A stretch of DNA of 64,000 bases from contig CAVXTD010000005.1 in assembly GCA_963764565.1 (NCBI GenBank), positions 51,985-115,984 of the forward strand. The letters run 5' to 3'. The stretch comes from DATBLE01 sp963764565 (lineage in GTDB: Bacteria; Actinomycetota; Thermoleophilia; Gaiellales; Gaiellaceae). Within the stretch, counting starts at the first letter, position 1; each line of letters begins with the position of its first letter. The position numbers were made by a program, and so were the translations under genes. Shown here one piece after another: positions 1 through 9,726 of the stretch. The notes under the pieces were generated by a model. It had not been told where the DNA came from, made no database searches, and saw nothing but the letters and a program-made list of their open reading frames with translations.

Positions 1-2576
1 TACGGCGAGGGCGTCACGTACTGGGCGCTCGCAGACATGGTGCGGATGCGCTGCCGGATCGCCGAGGAGGACGGGCCGGCGGCGGCGCTCGAGAAGCTCC
101 GCGCCGCGCTCGAGGAGCACCTCCCCGACCCGGAGGAGCGTGGCTTCGTCGAGCCGCGGCTCGCCCAGCTGCTCGGCCTCGCCGAGCACGAGGCGCGCGA
201 GCAAGCAGGACCTCTTCGCCGCGTGGCGGCTGTTCTTCGAGCGCCTCGCCGACGTCTATCCGACCGTCCTCGTCCTTCGAGGACATGCAGCGGGCGGACG
301 CGAGCCTGCTCGACTTTGTCGAGTACCTGCTCGAGTGGTCGAAGCAACTCGCCCGCTGTACGTGATCACGCTCGCACGGCCGGAGCTGGCCGAGCGGCGG
401 CCCGACCTGGGGCGCAGGCCATCGCAACTTCACCTCCCTCTACCTCGAGCCGCTGTCCGAAAGCGCGATGGAGGAGCTGCTCGCCGGGCTCGTGCCGGGC
501 CTGCCCGACGGCACCCGCGGGCAGATCCTCGGCCAGGGCCGAGGGCGTTCCCCTGTACGCGGTCGAGACGGTGCGGATGCTGCTCGACCGGGGCCTGCTC
601 GCTCAGAAGGGATCGGTCTACCGGCCGGTCTCGGACGATCGGCGAGCTCGAGGTGCCGGAGACGCTGCAGGCGCTGATCGCGGCCCGCCTCGACGGCCTC
701 TCGGCCGAGGAGCGCCGGCTGCTCCAGGACGGCGCCGTCCTCGGCAAGACCTTCACCCGAGACGGCGCTGGCGTGCGCTCTCCGGCATCTCGCCCAGGAC
801 GAGCTCGAGCCGCTGCTCACCTCGCTCGTCCGCAAGGAGGTGCTCGGGCTGCAGGCCGACGCCCGCTCGCCCGAGCACGGCCAGTACGGGTTCCTCCAGG
901 ACCTCGTCCGCCATGTCGCGTACGAGACGCTCTCGAAGCACGAGCGGCGGGCCCGCCACCTGGCGGCGGCGGCGCACCTCGAGTCAGGCATTCCCCGACG
1001 AGGACGAGATCGCAGAGGTGATCGCTGCCCACTACCTCGACGCCTACGAGGCGCATCCCCGAGGCCGACGACGCCGGCGAGGTGCGGGAGAAGGCGCGCG
1101 CGGCGCTCGTTCGCGCGGGCGAGCGAGCGGAGTCGCTTGCCGCCGCGCGGCGAGGCACAGCGCTACCTCGCGCAGGCCGCCGGGCTGACCGACGAGCCGT
1201 GCGAGCGGGCGGCGCTGCTCGACCGCGCCGGCATGGCTCGGCTACCACGCTGCCGACCTGGACGCGGGCTGCCGGGCTCCTCGCCGAGTCGCTCGCGCTC
1301 TACGAGGCGGAGGGTGAGACGCACGCGGCGGCCCGGGTCTCGGGCCGGCTCGCCGTCCGTCGAGCGCTGGCAGGGACACTTCGATGCAGGCTCTCGAGCG
1401 GATGGAGTGCGCGCTACGAGGTGCATCGCGGACGACGAGCCGGACGAGGACCTGGCTCAGCTCGCCAGCCAGCCTCGCCGCCGCATACTGTGTTCAGCGG
1501 TGACGTCGATCGTGCAGCCGAGCGGGTCGAGCGTGCGATCGAGATCGCCGAGTCGCTCGGCTGCCGACGGAGCTCGCGCTCGGAGTCGCTCCTCATCAGA
1601 GCCGCACGTCGCTCTCGAACCGGCGGTCGCCCGAGGAGAGCTTCGCCTACCTCAGGCAAGCACTCGAGATCGCGCTCGAGCACGACCTGCGAGTCCGTCG
1701 GCACCGATCTACTTCAACCTCTCCGACCGCTGAGTTCCACCGGGACCGCTACGAGGAGCGCGCTCGGCTACCTGCGAGCGAGGCCCTCGCACTCGCCCGC
1801 CGGCCGGGGCTCGCGCCCGCACGAACGGGCGAACGCTCGCGGAGATGACCTACGCGCTGTACATGCTCGGGCGCTGGGACGAGGCGCTGGAAACCGCCGC
1901 GCGAGATCCCGCGAGGACAGCCTCCAGGAGTCGGTGACACTGAGCCTGCTCAGCTCCGGTGACTCGAGATCCACATCCACCGGGGCAAGCTGGAGGAGGC
2001 CCGCCGCATCCTCGTCGCTGTACCCGCGTCGAGGACTCGATCGGACGTGCAGGACGCGAGCTGCGTACGTCGCCGCCCGAGGCGGCCGTCCTGCACGGGC
2101 CGAAGGCCGCCTCGAGGAGGCGCTCGCGCGCGGGTCTCGGCAGTCGATCTCGAGGCGCGAAGCCCTCCGGCTTCTCGTACCAGCAGCGTGAAGCAGCGCT
2201 ACCGTGCACGCGGTCGAGGCCGCGCTCGCCCTCGGCGACGGCGTGAGCAGGCGGAGGAGCTGATCGCGCGCGTCGAGGAGCTGCCGCCGGCGGCTTGCGG
2301 CCGCCGTACCTCGAGGCGCAGCGCTCTGCGGCTGCGGGCCCGGCTCGACGGCGACGTCGGCCGGCTCGCAGCCGCCGCCGCCGAGCGCTTCCGCGGGCTG
2401 TCGAACCCCGTTCTGGCTGGCCGTCACCCGGCTCGAGCACGCCGAGCTGCTCGCGCGAGCGGCGGGCGACGAGGCCGAGCGGCTGCTGCGCCGAGGCGCG
2501 GGAGATCTTCGAGCGGCTCGGAGCGCGACGCCGTGGCTCGAGCGCGCCGGCGGCGTCCGGCTGCCGTCGGAGGTGA
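1..2576 (+). pseudogene. AAA-ATPase/TPR part of a cyclase-type regulator (copy 1, 5' truncated, many frameshifts)
   Basis: Piecing the three forward frames together gives the C-terminal two thirds of a protein parallel to the next gene. There is an AAA-type signalling ATPase segment (YWALADMVRMR, LFAAWRLFFERLAD, SLLDFVEYLLEWS, EGVPLYAVETVRMLLDRG, RLLQDGAVLGKTFT, GQYGFLQDLVRHVAYETL), then TPR-like helices with many Ala/Glu/Arg. The N-terminus lies outside the window. The frame breaks roughly every 100-150 bases. Each break is repaired by adding or removing one base, and the repaired protein aligns with the second copy. Low-accuracy contig-end sequence is therefore more likely than decay, although a true pseudogene cannot be excluded. 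The stop is taken as the TGA just before the next gene's ATG. Function inferred from the family: cytosolic signal integration. Confidence 0.7.
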
Positions 2577-2580
2577 GCCG

Positions 2581-5500
2581 CATGAACTGTCCGAGCTGCG
2601 GCACCGAGAACCGCGCCGGAGGCAAGGTTCTGCACTGAGTGCGGCGCCGGTCTCGCCCGGTCGTGCCCGAACGGCCATCCCGTCGCCGAGCGGCGGCGAG
2701 AAGTTCTGCGACGAGTGCGGCGCGCCGCTCGGCGCGGCAGCCGCCTCGGCGCAGCCGGTGCCTCGTCGTCAGCCCGACGCCGCGCCGGCCGCCGAGCGGC
2801 GCCTCGTGTCGGTGCTGTTCGCCGACCTGGTCGGGTTCACGTCGCGCGTCGGAGGCCCGTGACGCCGAGGACATGCGCGAGCTGCTCTCGCGGTACTTCG
2901 AGACCTGCGCAGCGGTTGATCTCGCCGCTACGGCGGCACCGTCGAGAAGTTCATCGGCGACGCGGTGATGGCGGTCTGGGGCACGCCGGTGGCGACCGAG
3001 GACGACGCCGAGCGGGCCGTGCGGGCGGCGCTCGACCTGGTCGCCGCCGTCCCCGAGCTCGGGATCCGGGCCTGACGCGCACGGGCCGGCGTCCTGACCG
3101 GCGAGGCGGCGGTCACGCTCGGCGCCGATCGGCCAGGGGATGGTCGCCGGCGACCTCGTCAACACGGCGTCGCGGATCCAGTCGGCGGCCGAGCCGGGCA
3201 CGGTGCTCGTCGACGAGGCGACGAAGCGGGCGACCGAGGCGGCGATCGCCTACGAGCCGGCCGGCGAGCACGAGCTGAAGGGCAAGACCGAGCCGGTGCC
3301 GCTCTTCCGCGCGCTGCGTGTCGACCGCCGCCCGCGGCGGCGCGCAGAAGTCGGACGGTCTCGAGCCGCCGTTCGTCGGCCGCGACCGGGAGCTGCGCCT
3401 GGTCAAGGAGCTCTTCCACGGCTGCGCCGAGGAAGGCAAAGCGCACCTCGTCTCGGTCGTCCGGGCATCGCCGGGATCGGCAAGTCGCGGCTCGCCTGGG
3501 AGTTCGAGAAGTACCTCGACGGGCTCGCCGACGACGTTCTGGTGGCACCGCGGCCGCTGCCTCGCCTACGGCGACGGCGTGGCGTACTGGGCGCTCGCCG
3601 AGATGGTGCGCATGCGCGCCGAGATCCTCGAGGAGGAGGCGCCCGACGTCGGCGCTCGCCAAGCTCCGGGCAGCGATCGAGCGAGCACGTCGCCGACGCC
3701 GAGGAGCGCAGCTGGCTCGAGCCGCGGCTCGCCCACCTGCTCGGGCTGGCCGAGCGGACGGCGCCCGACCGGGAGGACCTCTTCTCGGCCTGGCGGCTCT
3801 TCTTCGAGCGCCTCGCCGAGCAGGGCACCGGTCGTGCTCGTCTTCGAGGACCTGCAGTGGGCCGACGCGGGCCTGCTCGACTTCATCGAGTACCTGCTCG
3901 AGTGGTCGCGCAACCATCCGCTGTTCGTGCTCGCGCTCGCACGGCCCGGAGCTGGCCGAGCGCCGCCCGGGCTTCGGCGCCGGTGGACGCAACTGCGACG
4001 ACGCTCTCGCTCGAGCCGCTCTCGGGCGCGGCGATGGAGGAGCTGCTCGACGGGTTCGTCCCGGGCCTGCCCGAGGGGCTGCGCGCCCAGATCCTCGCCC
4101 GCGCCGAGGGCGTACCCGCTGTACGCCGTCGAGACGGTGCGGATGCTGCTCGACCGGGGCCTGCTCGCCCGCGAGGGCGATGTCTACCGGCCGACCGGGC
4201 CGATCGAGGCGCTCGACGTGCCCGAGACGCTGCACGCGCTGGTCGCCGCCCGCCTCGACGGTCTTGCTCCCGAGGAGCGGCGGCTGCTCCAGGACGCGGC
4301 CGTGCTCGGCAAGACGTTCACGAAGACGGGGCTCGCCGCGCTGTCGGGGCTCGCCGACGCGGAGCTCGAGCCGCTGCTCACCTCGCTCGTCCGCAAGGAG
4401 GTGTTCTCCGTCCAGGCCGACCCGCGCTCGCCCGAGCGCGGCCAGTACGGCTTCCTCCAGGACCTGCTCAAGCGGGTCGCCTACGAGACGCTGGCGAAGG
4501 CGGAGCGCAAGACGCGCCACCTGGCCGCGGCGGCACATCTCGTGCAGGCGTTCGGAGCGGGCGAGCAGGAGAGTCGTCGAGGTGGTCGCCGCCCACTACC
4601 TCGACGCCTACCGGGCGGCGCCCGATGCCGACGACGCACCCGAGATCAAGGCGAAGGCGCAAGAGACGCTCACCCGGGCCGGCGAGCGTGCGGCGTCGCT
4701 CGCGGCGAACGAGGAGGCCCAGCACCACTTCGAGCGGGCGGCCGAGCTCGCCGACGATGCCGCTCGCCGAGGCCGCGCTGCGCGAGCGCGCCGGCGTGAC
4801 CGCGTGGACGGCGGGTCGGGCCGACCAGGCGCTCGCGCATCTCGAGCGCGCGCTCGAGCTGTACGAGGAGGAGGGGTTGACGCACCCCGCGGCCCGGGTC
4901 TCGGCCCGGCTCGGCGAGGTCGAGTGGCGAACCGGACAGCTCGACCAGGCGCTCGAGCGGATGGAGCGAGCGTTCGAGGTGCTCTCCGGCGACGAGCCCG
5001 ACGAGGATCTCGCCACGCTGGCGGCCGAGTCTCGGCCGGCTTCACTTCTTCAAGGGCGAGATCGACCTCGCCGCGGAGCGGGTCGACACCGCGATCGAGA
5101 TCGCCGAGTCGCTCTGGCTGCCGGAGGTGCTGTCACAGGCGCTGAACACGCAGGGGGTGATCGCCAGCTTCAACGGGCGCTCCGAGCAGTCGGTCGCGCT
5201 TCTCAAGCACTCGCTCGAGATCGCGCTGGAGCACGACCTGACGGCAGCTGCGATGCGCGCCTACAACAACCTCGGCGACCAGCTCGACCGCCGCGACCGA
5301 TACGAGGAGGCGATCGAGGTCCACCGGCGCGGGCTCGCCCTCGCCCGTAAGGCCGGAGAACGGATCCAGGAATGGCGGTTCCTCGGCGAGCTCGCCTACT
5401 GCCTGATGCGCGCGGGGCAGTGGGCCGAGGCGGCTGCGCTGGCGGCCGAGGTTCCCCCAGAGCAGGTCATGCAGGCGATCTCGGTGCCGAACACGCTGAT

Positions 5501-6131
5501 CGAGCTCGCGGTCGCGTGCGGCGATCCCGGAGCAGGCGAGAGACGCTGCTCGTGCGGTTGTCCGACCTCGAAGGATTCGGCCGACATCCAGGACCGCTCG
5601 AGCTATCTGGTCTCCTGCGCTCGCTCGTCCTCCGTGCGGAGGGGCGGCTCGAGGAGGCGCTGGCTGCTAGCGCGGAGGCGCTCGCGGCACTCGAGCGTGT
5701 TCGGCGGCGGGGTCTCCGCCGACACGAAGGTCGCTCTCTGCGAAGGGCTCGAGTCGGCCCTCACGCTCGGGCGGCTCGAGACGGTCGAGGAACTGCTCGG
5801 GCGCATCGACGCGATCCCGCCGGGCAAGCGGCCGCCGTCCCTGCGCGCGCACGCCGCGCGGTTCCGCGCGAGGCTGGGGGCGGCCCGGGGCGACGGGGAC
5901 GGCGTCGAGCAGGGCTTCAAGACCGCCGGTGCGGTCTTCCGCGAGCACGGGCTGGTGTTCCAGCTCGCCGTCACGCAACTCGAGCACGGAGAGTGGCTCG
6001 CCGGGCAGGGACGGGCGGCGGAGGCCGGGCCGCTGCTCGAAGAGGCCGGCGAGACCTTCGAGCGGCTCGGGGCGATGCCGTGGATCGAGCGGGTCAGCCT
6101 GGCGGGCGGCGTCGCAGCGCCAGCCCGGTAA
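2581..6131 (+). CDS. Class III adenylate/guanylate cyclase fused to AAA ATPase and TPR domains (copy 2, frameshifted)
   Basis: The start ATG opens a double zinc ribbon (CPSCGTEN, then CTECGAGL and CDECGAPL after repair). A CYCc domain follows, with both metal-binding Asp segments (FADLVGFTSRV and EKFIGDAVMAVWGTP) and the usual GDLVNTASRIQS and HELKGKTEPVPL blocks. Next come an AAA domain (FVGRDRELRLVKELF, Walker A GIAGIGKSRLAWEF) and C-terminal TPR repeats ending near the TAA at 6129-6131. The likely product is cAMP from ATP, because the Lys preceding FIGD is the adenine-type residue. At least six single-base frame slips interrupt the first 2.5 kb. The last kilobase is one clean frame. It lies in tandem after copy 1 and overlaps the convergent ureohydrolase gene by 38 bp. 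Confidence 0.8.
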
Positions 6132-7065
6132 GCAGCTCGCGCACGATCCGCTCGGCGACGAGCGCAGTGATGTCGGCCGAGCCGATCGCGGACTCGGAAG
6201 CACCTCGACCACGTCGGCGCCGACGAGCTCGAGCCGCGACGCGATCTCGCGGCAGGCCCAGAGGAGGTCGCCCGAGGTCATCCCGCCCGGCTCCGGCGTG
6301 CCCGTTCCCGGCGCGAAGGCCGGATCGAGCACGTCGACGTCCACGGTGACGAAGCAAGGCCCCGGCTCCGACGACGCCGATCGCCCGCTCGACGACCTCG
6401 CGCACGCCGAGGTCGCGCACGTCGTGCATGAAGAAGCTCGTGATCCCGCGCTCGGCCTGCCAGGCGAACTCGGCCTCGCCCGGCCAGTAGCCCCGCAGCC
6501 CGATCTGCACGTACCGGGCGGGATCGACGCAGCCCTCCTCGACGAGCCGGTACATCGGCGTGCCGTGCGAGCGCTCGACGCCGAAGACCTCGCGGCCCGT
6601 ATCGGTGTGCGTGTCGAAGTGGACGAGCCCGAGTGGGCCGTGGCGGCGAGCGAGCGCGCGCACCTCCGGCTCGGTGATCGAGTGGTCGCCGCCGAGCACG
6701 ATCGGGATCGCACCGGCGTCGGCGACCTGGCCGACCGTCTCCTCGATCGCCCGGTGCGTCGCCTCCGGGTCGGCCGGGATCACCGGCGCGTCGCCGAAGT
6801 CGACGATGCGCAGCGCCTCGAAGGCGTCGAGCCCCGCCTCCAGGTGCGGCCCCGGAGGGCAGCTCGCGGCGCGGATCGCCCGCGGGCCGAAGCGCGTTCC
6901 CGGCCGGTCGGAGACGAGGTCGTCCGTGGGCGCGCCGACGATCGCGACGTCCACGCCGGCGAGCTCGGCCGGGTCCTGCGTGTACGGCGCGCTCGCGAAG
7001 GTGAGCAGGCCGGCGTAGTCGGGCTTGTCGCCGAGATGCCGCCAGCGCTCGACCGGGTCGATCAC
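6094..7065 (-). CDS. speB: Agmatinase/arginase-family ureohydrolase (one apparent frameshift)
   Basis: Starts at a GTG at 7065 (VIDPVERWRHLGDKPDYAG). All manganese-binding motifs of the ureohydrolase fold are present: GGDHSI, HFDTHTD, and VDVDVLDPAFAPGTGTPEPGG, which is read in the neighbouring frame. Length after repair is about 323 residues, normal for agmatinases and guanidinobutyrases. The protein hydrolyses a guanidino compound to urea plus an amine; the exact substrate cannot be told from sequence. The frame changes near 6370 and returns near 6200, consistent with two small indels. The last 38 bp overlap the 3' end of the cyclase gene tail to tail. The divergent gene at 7102 begins 36 bp away, so the two share a promoter region. 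Confidence 0.85.
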   Translation of the reverse strand: MIDPVERWRHLGDKPDYAGLLTFASAPYTQDPAELAGVDVAIVGAPTDDLVSDRPGTRFGPRAIRAASCPPGPHLEAGLDAFEALRIVDFGDAPVIPADPEATHRAIEETVGQVADAGAIPIVLGGDHSITEPEVRALARRHGPLGLVHFDTHTDTGREVFGVERSHGTPMYRLVEEGCVDPARYVQIGLRGYWPGEAEFAWQAERGITSFFMHDVRDLGVREVVERAIGVVGAGALLRHRGRRRARSGLRAGNGHAGAGRDDLGRPPLGLPRDRVAARARRRRRGRGASESAIGSADITALVAERIVRELLTGLALRRRPPG

Positions 7066-7101
7066 GGCCGGATCTTCACACGCCTCGATAGGATCGGGCC
7101 G

Positions 7102-8508
7102 ATGGAATGTGACGTCGCCGTCCTCGGCGGAGGGCCCGGGGGATACACCGCCGCGATCCGCGCAGCGCAGCTCGGCGCGCGGGCCGTCTGCATCGAGCGG
7201 GAACCCGAGCTCGGCGGTACGTGCCTCCGCGTCGGCTGCATCCCGACCAAGGCATGGGTGCAGACCGCCTGGGCGCTGAAGGAGGCCGAGGAGACCTTCG
7301 GCAAGCTCGGCGTCGAGGTCGGCCCCGCCCGGCTCGACCTGAAGACCGCCAACGAATGGAAGGCCCAGGTCGTCAAGCAGATGACCCAGGGAGTGGCCGG
7401 CCTGCTCAAGGCGAACGGCGTCGAGTGGGTCAAGGGCACCGGGCGCTTCGCCGACGCGAACACGATCGCGGTCGAGGGCGGCGAGGACGTGACCTTCAAG
7501 AGCGCGATCGTCGCCACCGGCTCGTTCCCGATCCGCCCGCCGATCGAAGGTCTCGACTCCGCGCTGTGCGTCGACTCGACCGGGCTGCTCGCGCAGGAGG
7601 ACGTGCCGAAGCGGCTGGTCGTCCTCGGCGGCGGCATCATCGGCTGCGAGTTCGCCTCGATCTTCGAACGCTTCGGCTCCGAGGTGACGATCGTCGAGAT
7701 GCTGCCGAAGCTGATCCCGCTCGAGGACGACGACGCCTCGAAGGAGCTCGCCAAGCAGTTCTCCAAGCGCGGCATCACGCTGCACCTCGAGAAGCAGTGC
7801 ACGAAGGTCGAGCAGCGCGGCGCCGTCCTGACCGTGCATTTCGGCGCCGGCGAGACGGTCGAGGCCGACCTGATGCTCGTCGCCGTCGGTCGTGCGCCGC
7901 TCGTCGAAGGGCTCGGGCTCGCGGAGATCGGCGTGGAGCTCGACCCGCGAAAGGGGATCGCGACCGACGAGCACCGCCGGACGACCGTCCCGCACATCTA
8001 CGCGGTCGGCGACTGCGCCGGCTACTGGCAGCTCGCGCACACCGCGTTCCGCGAGGGCGAGGTGGCGGCCGAGAATGCGATGGGCCACGAAGCGGTGGTT
8101 GACCCGCGCGGCGTCCCGAGGCCGATCTACACCGACCCCGAGATCGCCGCGGTCGGGCTGACCGAGGCGGAGGCGCGGGAGCAGCACGGCGACGACGTCG
8201 CGGTCGGGGTCTTCCCCTGGGCCGCCAACGCCCGCGCCGTGATGCAGAACGAGACGGTCGGCTGGGTCAAGTCGATCCACGAGACGCGCTACGGCGAGCT
8301 GCTCGGGCTCGTCATGGTCGGACCGCACGTGACCGACATGGTCGAGGCGGGCGTGATCGCCCTCGACGCCGAGGCGACCGTGGAGACCGTCGCCGACGGG
8401 ATCGCGCCGCACCCGACGCTGTCCGAGGCGATCAAGGAGGCGGGGCTCGTCGCGCTCGGACGCGCGATTCACCTGCCGCCGAAGCGCAAAGCTGCGGCGC
8501 AGGCCTAA
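7102..8508 (+). CDS. lpdA: Dihydrolipoamide dehydrogenase
   Basis: A 468-residue flavoprotein disulfide reductase in a single frame. It shows the FAD-binding GGGPGGYTAAIRAAQLG at the N-terminus and the redox-active disulfide GGTCLRVGCIPTK (CxxxxC). The NAD-binding motif is GGGIIGCEFASIFERFG near residue 175, a second FAD motif is YAVGDCAG, and the active-site His-Pro is in APHPTLSEAI. It regenerates oxidised lipoamide for 2-oxoacid dehydrogenase or glycine-cleavage complexes in the cytosol. No E1/E2 genes are adjacent, so the partner complex is encoded elsewhere. It is followed 15 bp later by a small membrane protein preceded by an AAAGGAG ribosome-binding site. Confidence 0.95.
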   Translation: MECDVAVLGGGPGGYTAAIRAAQLGARAVCIEREPELGGTCLRVGCIPTKAWVQTAWALKEAEETFGKLGVEVGPARLDLKTANEWKAQVVKQMTQGVAGLLKANGVEWVKGTGRFADANTIAVEGGEDVTFKSAIVATGSFPIRPPIEGLDSALCVDSTGLLAQEDVPKRLVVLGGGIIGCEFASIFERFGSEVTIVEMLPKLIPLEDDDASKELAKQFSKRGITLHLEKQCTKVEQRGAVLTVHFGAGETVEADLMLVAVGRAPLVEGLGLAEIGVELDPRKGIATDEHRRTTVPHIYAVGDCAGYWQLAHTAFREGEVAAENAMGHEAVVDPRGVPRPIYTDPEIAAVGLTEAEAREQHGDDVAVGVFPWAANARAVMQNETVGWVKSIHETRYGELLGLVMVGPHVTDMVEAGVIALDAEATVETVADGIAPHPTLSEAIKEAGLVALGRAIHLPPKRKAAAQA

Positions 8509-8523
8509 CGAAAGGAGCACAGG

Positions 8524-8751
8524 ATGGGAATCGTCAACAAGCGGAACGCCCTCCTCGGCTGGATGACCTGGAACGTCGGCAAGCGGGTCGCGCGCAAGAA
8601 GGCGCGCTCGGCGGTGCCGGCGATCGAAGGCGGCAAGCCGAACAAGCCGGCGGTCGGGCTGGCGGCAGGGGCCGCGGCCGTCGGTGGCGCGCTCCTGTTC
8701 TGGCGGAAGAAGAAGAGCGCCGGCGACAGCGGCGGTGGCGGCGGCGTCTAG
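8524..8751 (+). CDS. Small single-pass membrane protein, unknown function
   Basis: A 75-residue protein with a good Shine-Dalgarno (AAAGGAG) 7 bases before the ATG. The N-terminal half is basic (KRVARKKARS). It is followed by one Gly/Ala-rich hydrophobic helix (about residues 42-60) ending in a lysine cluster (WRKKKS) and a glycine tail. This suggests a cytoplasmic basic N-terminus and one membrane segment. It probably sits in one transcript with lpdA. I do not recognise a named family. Confidence 0.7.
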   Translation: MGIVNKRNALLGWMTWNVGKRVARKKARSAVPAIEGGKPNKPAVGLAAGAAAVGGALLFWRKKKSAGDSGGGGGV

Positions 8752-8814
8752 AAGTCACACGTTTGGCGCGAAGGCGTCCCTCGCACGCGACGGTTTCCGT
8801 GCTGCAATCGGAGC

Positions 8815-8991
8815 ATGGAGACCAGGCACGCACCGGCGACGGTCCGCCAACCCGACGCGAAGCCCACGCCGAAGCAGGTCTACGCACTCGCGCACGAGCT
8901 CTGCGAGCGGGCCGGTGAGGAGTTCCCGGCCACGCGTGGGGGTGCTTCGGAGCTGATCCGGCGGCTGCGGGCCGAGAACGGCAAGTCGTAG
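8815..8991 (+). CDS. Small hypothetical protein (58 aa)
   Basis: ATG at 8815 to TAG at 8991. After a Pro-rich start it contains TPKQVYALAHELCERAGEE, then an Arg/Glu-rich helix (SELIRRLRAENGKS). Composition and codon use match genuine genes here, with third positions almost all G or C. The helical, charged make-up resembles short DNA-associated proteins often found in actinobacteria, but no family is assigned. It ends 31 bp before the antitoxin gene. Confidence 0.55.
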   Translation: METRHAPATVRQPDAKPTPKQVYALAHELCERAGEEFPATRGGASELIRRLRAENGKS

Positions 8992-8999
8992 TTCGCTGC

Positions 9000-9017
9000 G
9001 CTAGCAGAGTGCTAGCA
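9000..9017. promoter_or_regulatory. Candidate autoregulatory operator of the toxin-antitoxin pair
   Basis: The 7-mer GCTAGCA occurs twice, at 9000-9006 and 9011-9017, separated by GAGT. Because GCTAGC is self-complementary, this is also a pair of palindromic half-sites. It lies 5 bp before the antitoxin start, where ribbon-helix-helix antitoxins normally bind to repress their own operon. The role is inferred from position and symmetry. Confidence 0.5.
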
Positions 9018-9022
9018 TCGGG

Positions 9023-9274
9023 GTGGTGGCGACGCTGTATCTGCGCGATGTGCCGGAGGCGCTCGTCAACAGCCTCAAACGCCGGGCGCGGGGTAACCGG
9101 CGCTCGATGAACGCCGAGGCGCTCGCGATTCTCCACTCCACGCTCGAAGCGGATCAGGTCGCAGAAGACGTGATCGAGGGGTTGCGAACGCTGCGCTTCG
9201 AGATCCCCGAGGGCTTGTCGCCGGCGGATGTGGTCCGGAGGGGGAGAGATGCCCGCGATCAGGGTCGTCCTTGA
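9023..9274 (+). CDS. FitA/VapB-type ribbon-helix-helix antitoxin
   Basis: A 83-84 residue protein from GTG (9023 or 9026). The N-terminus TLYLRDVPEALVNSLKRRA followed by NRRSMNAEALAIL is the Arc-like ribbon-helix-helix of FitA-type antitoxins. The C-terminal part (ADQVAEDVIEGLRTLRF) would bind and inhibit the toxin. It overlaps the downstream PIN toxin gene by 26 bp, the usual translationally coupled arrangement. Repeated GCTAGCA motifs just upstream suggest autoregulation. Confidence 0.85.
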   Translation: MVATLYLRDVPEALVNSLKRRARGNRRSMNAEALAILHSTLEADQVAEDVIEGLRTLRFEIPEGLSPADVVRRGRDARDQGRP

Positions 9275-9661
9275 CGCCAGTGCGTTCATTCGTGGGATCG
9301 GGCTTCCAGATCCGAACGACGAGGCGTTCGGCTGGATCGAGGCATTTCACGAGCGACGCGTCGAGCCGCTGGCTCCCGACCTCCTCTACGCCGAGGTCGC
9401 AAACGGGCTGCTTGTCTACGTCCGCGCTTCCGCGCTTGCTCGCGACGCGGCGGCAGGCATTCTCGCGCGGCTGCTCCGGCTTCGATCCAGGTGTTCTCTC
9501 TCCGCGATCTGGCGGTACCCGCTCTCGACCTGGCCTCGGCCCGGGGCCTCAGTGTCTACGACGCCTGCTACGTGACACTCGCCGAACGAGCGGGTGTGCC
9601 CCTCCTGACCGCCGACGGTCGGGCGGCCGCAGCGGCGGCCGACAGCATCCTCCTCGCTTGA
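9249..9661 (+). CDS. VapC-type PIN-domain toxin ribonuclease (one-base deletion)
   Basis: Starts MPAIRVVLDASAFIRG. After restoring one missing C near 9485 (RLRSRC becomes RLPIQVFSLRDLA), the protein continues to SVYDACYVTLAERAG and PLLTADGRAA. It then ends at TGA 9659-9661, about 137 residues. The four PIN-domain acidic residues are visible: Asp in VVLDASAF, Glu in YAEVANG, Asp in VYDACY and Asp in LTADGR. These coordinate the metal for RNA cleavage. Toxic RNase activity is family knowledge. The single-base gap looks like a sequencing error, but a genuinely inactivated toxin is possible. Confidence 0.8.
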
Positions 9662-9726
9662 CCGGCGAGACGCCTCTGAGCGCGCTTTCAGGTACGCGCC
9701 GACGCTCCTAGTACGATGGCCCTCCG

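Noticed and set aside
7066..8520. In-frame upstream extension of the ureohydrolase on the minus strand
   Set aside because: It is antisense to lpdA, which is complete; ureohydrolase similarity begins only at the GTG at 7065.
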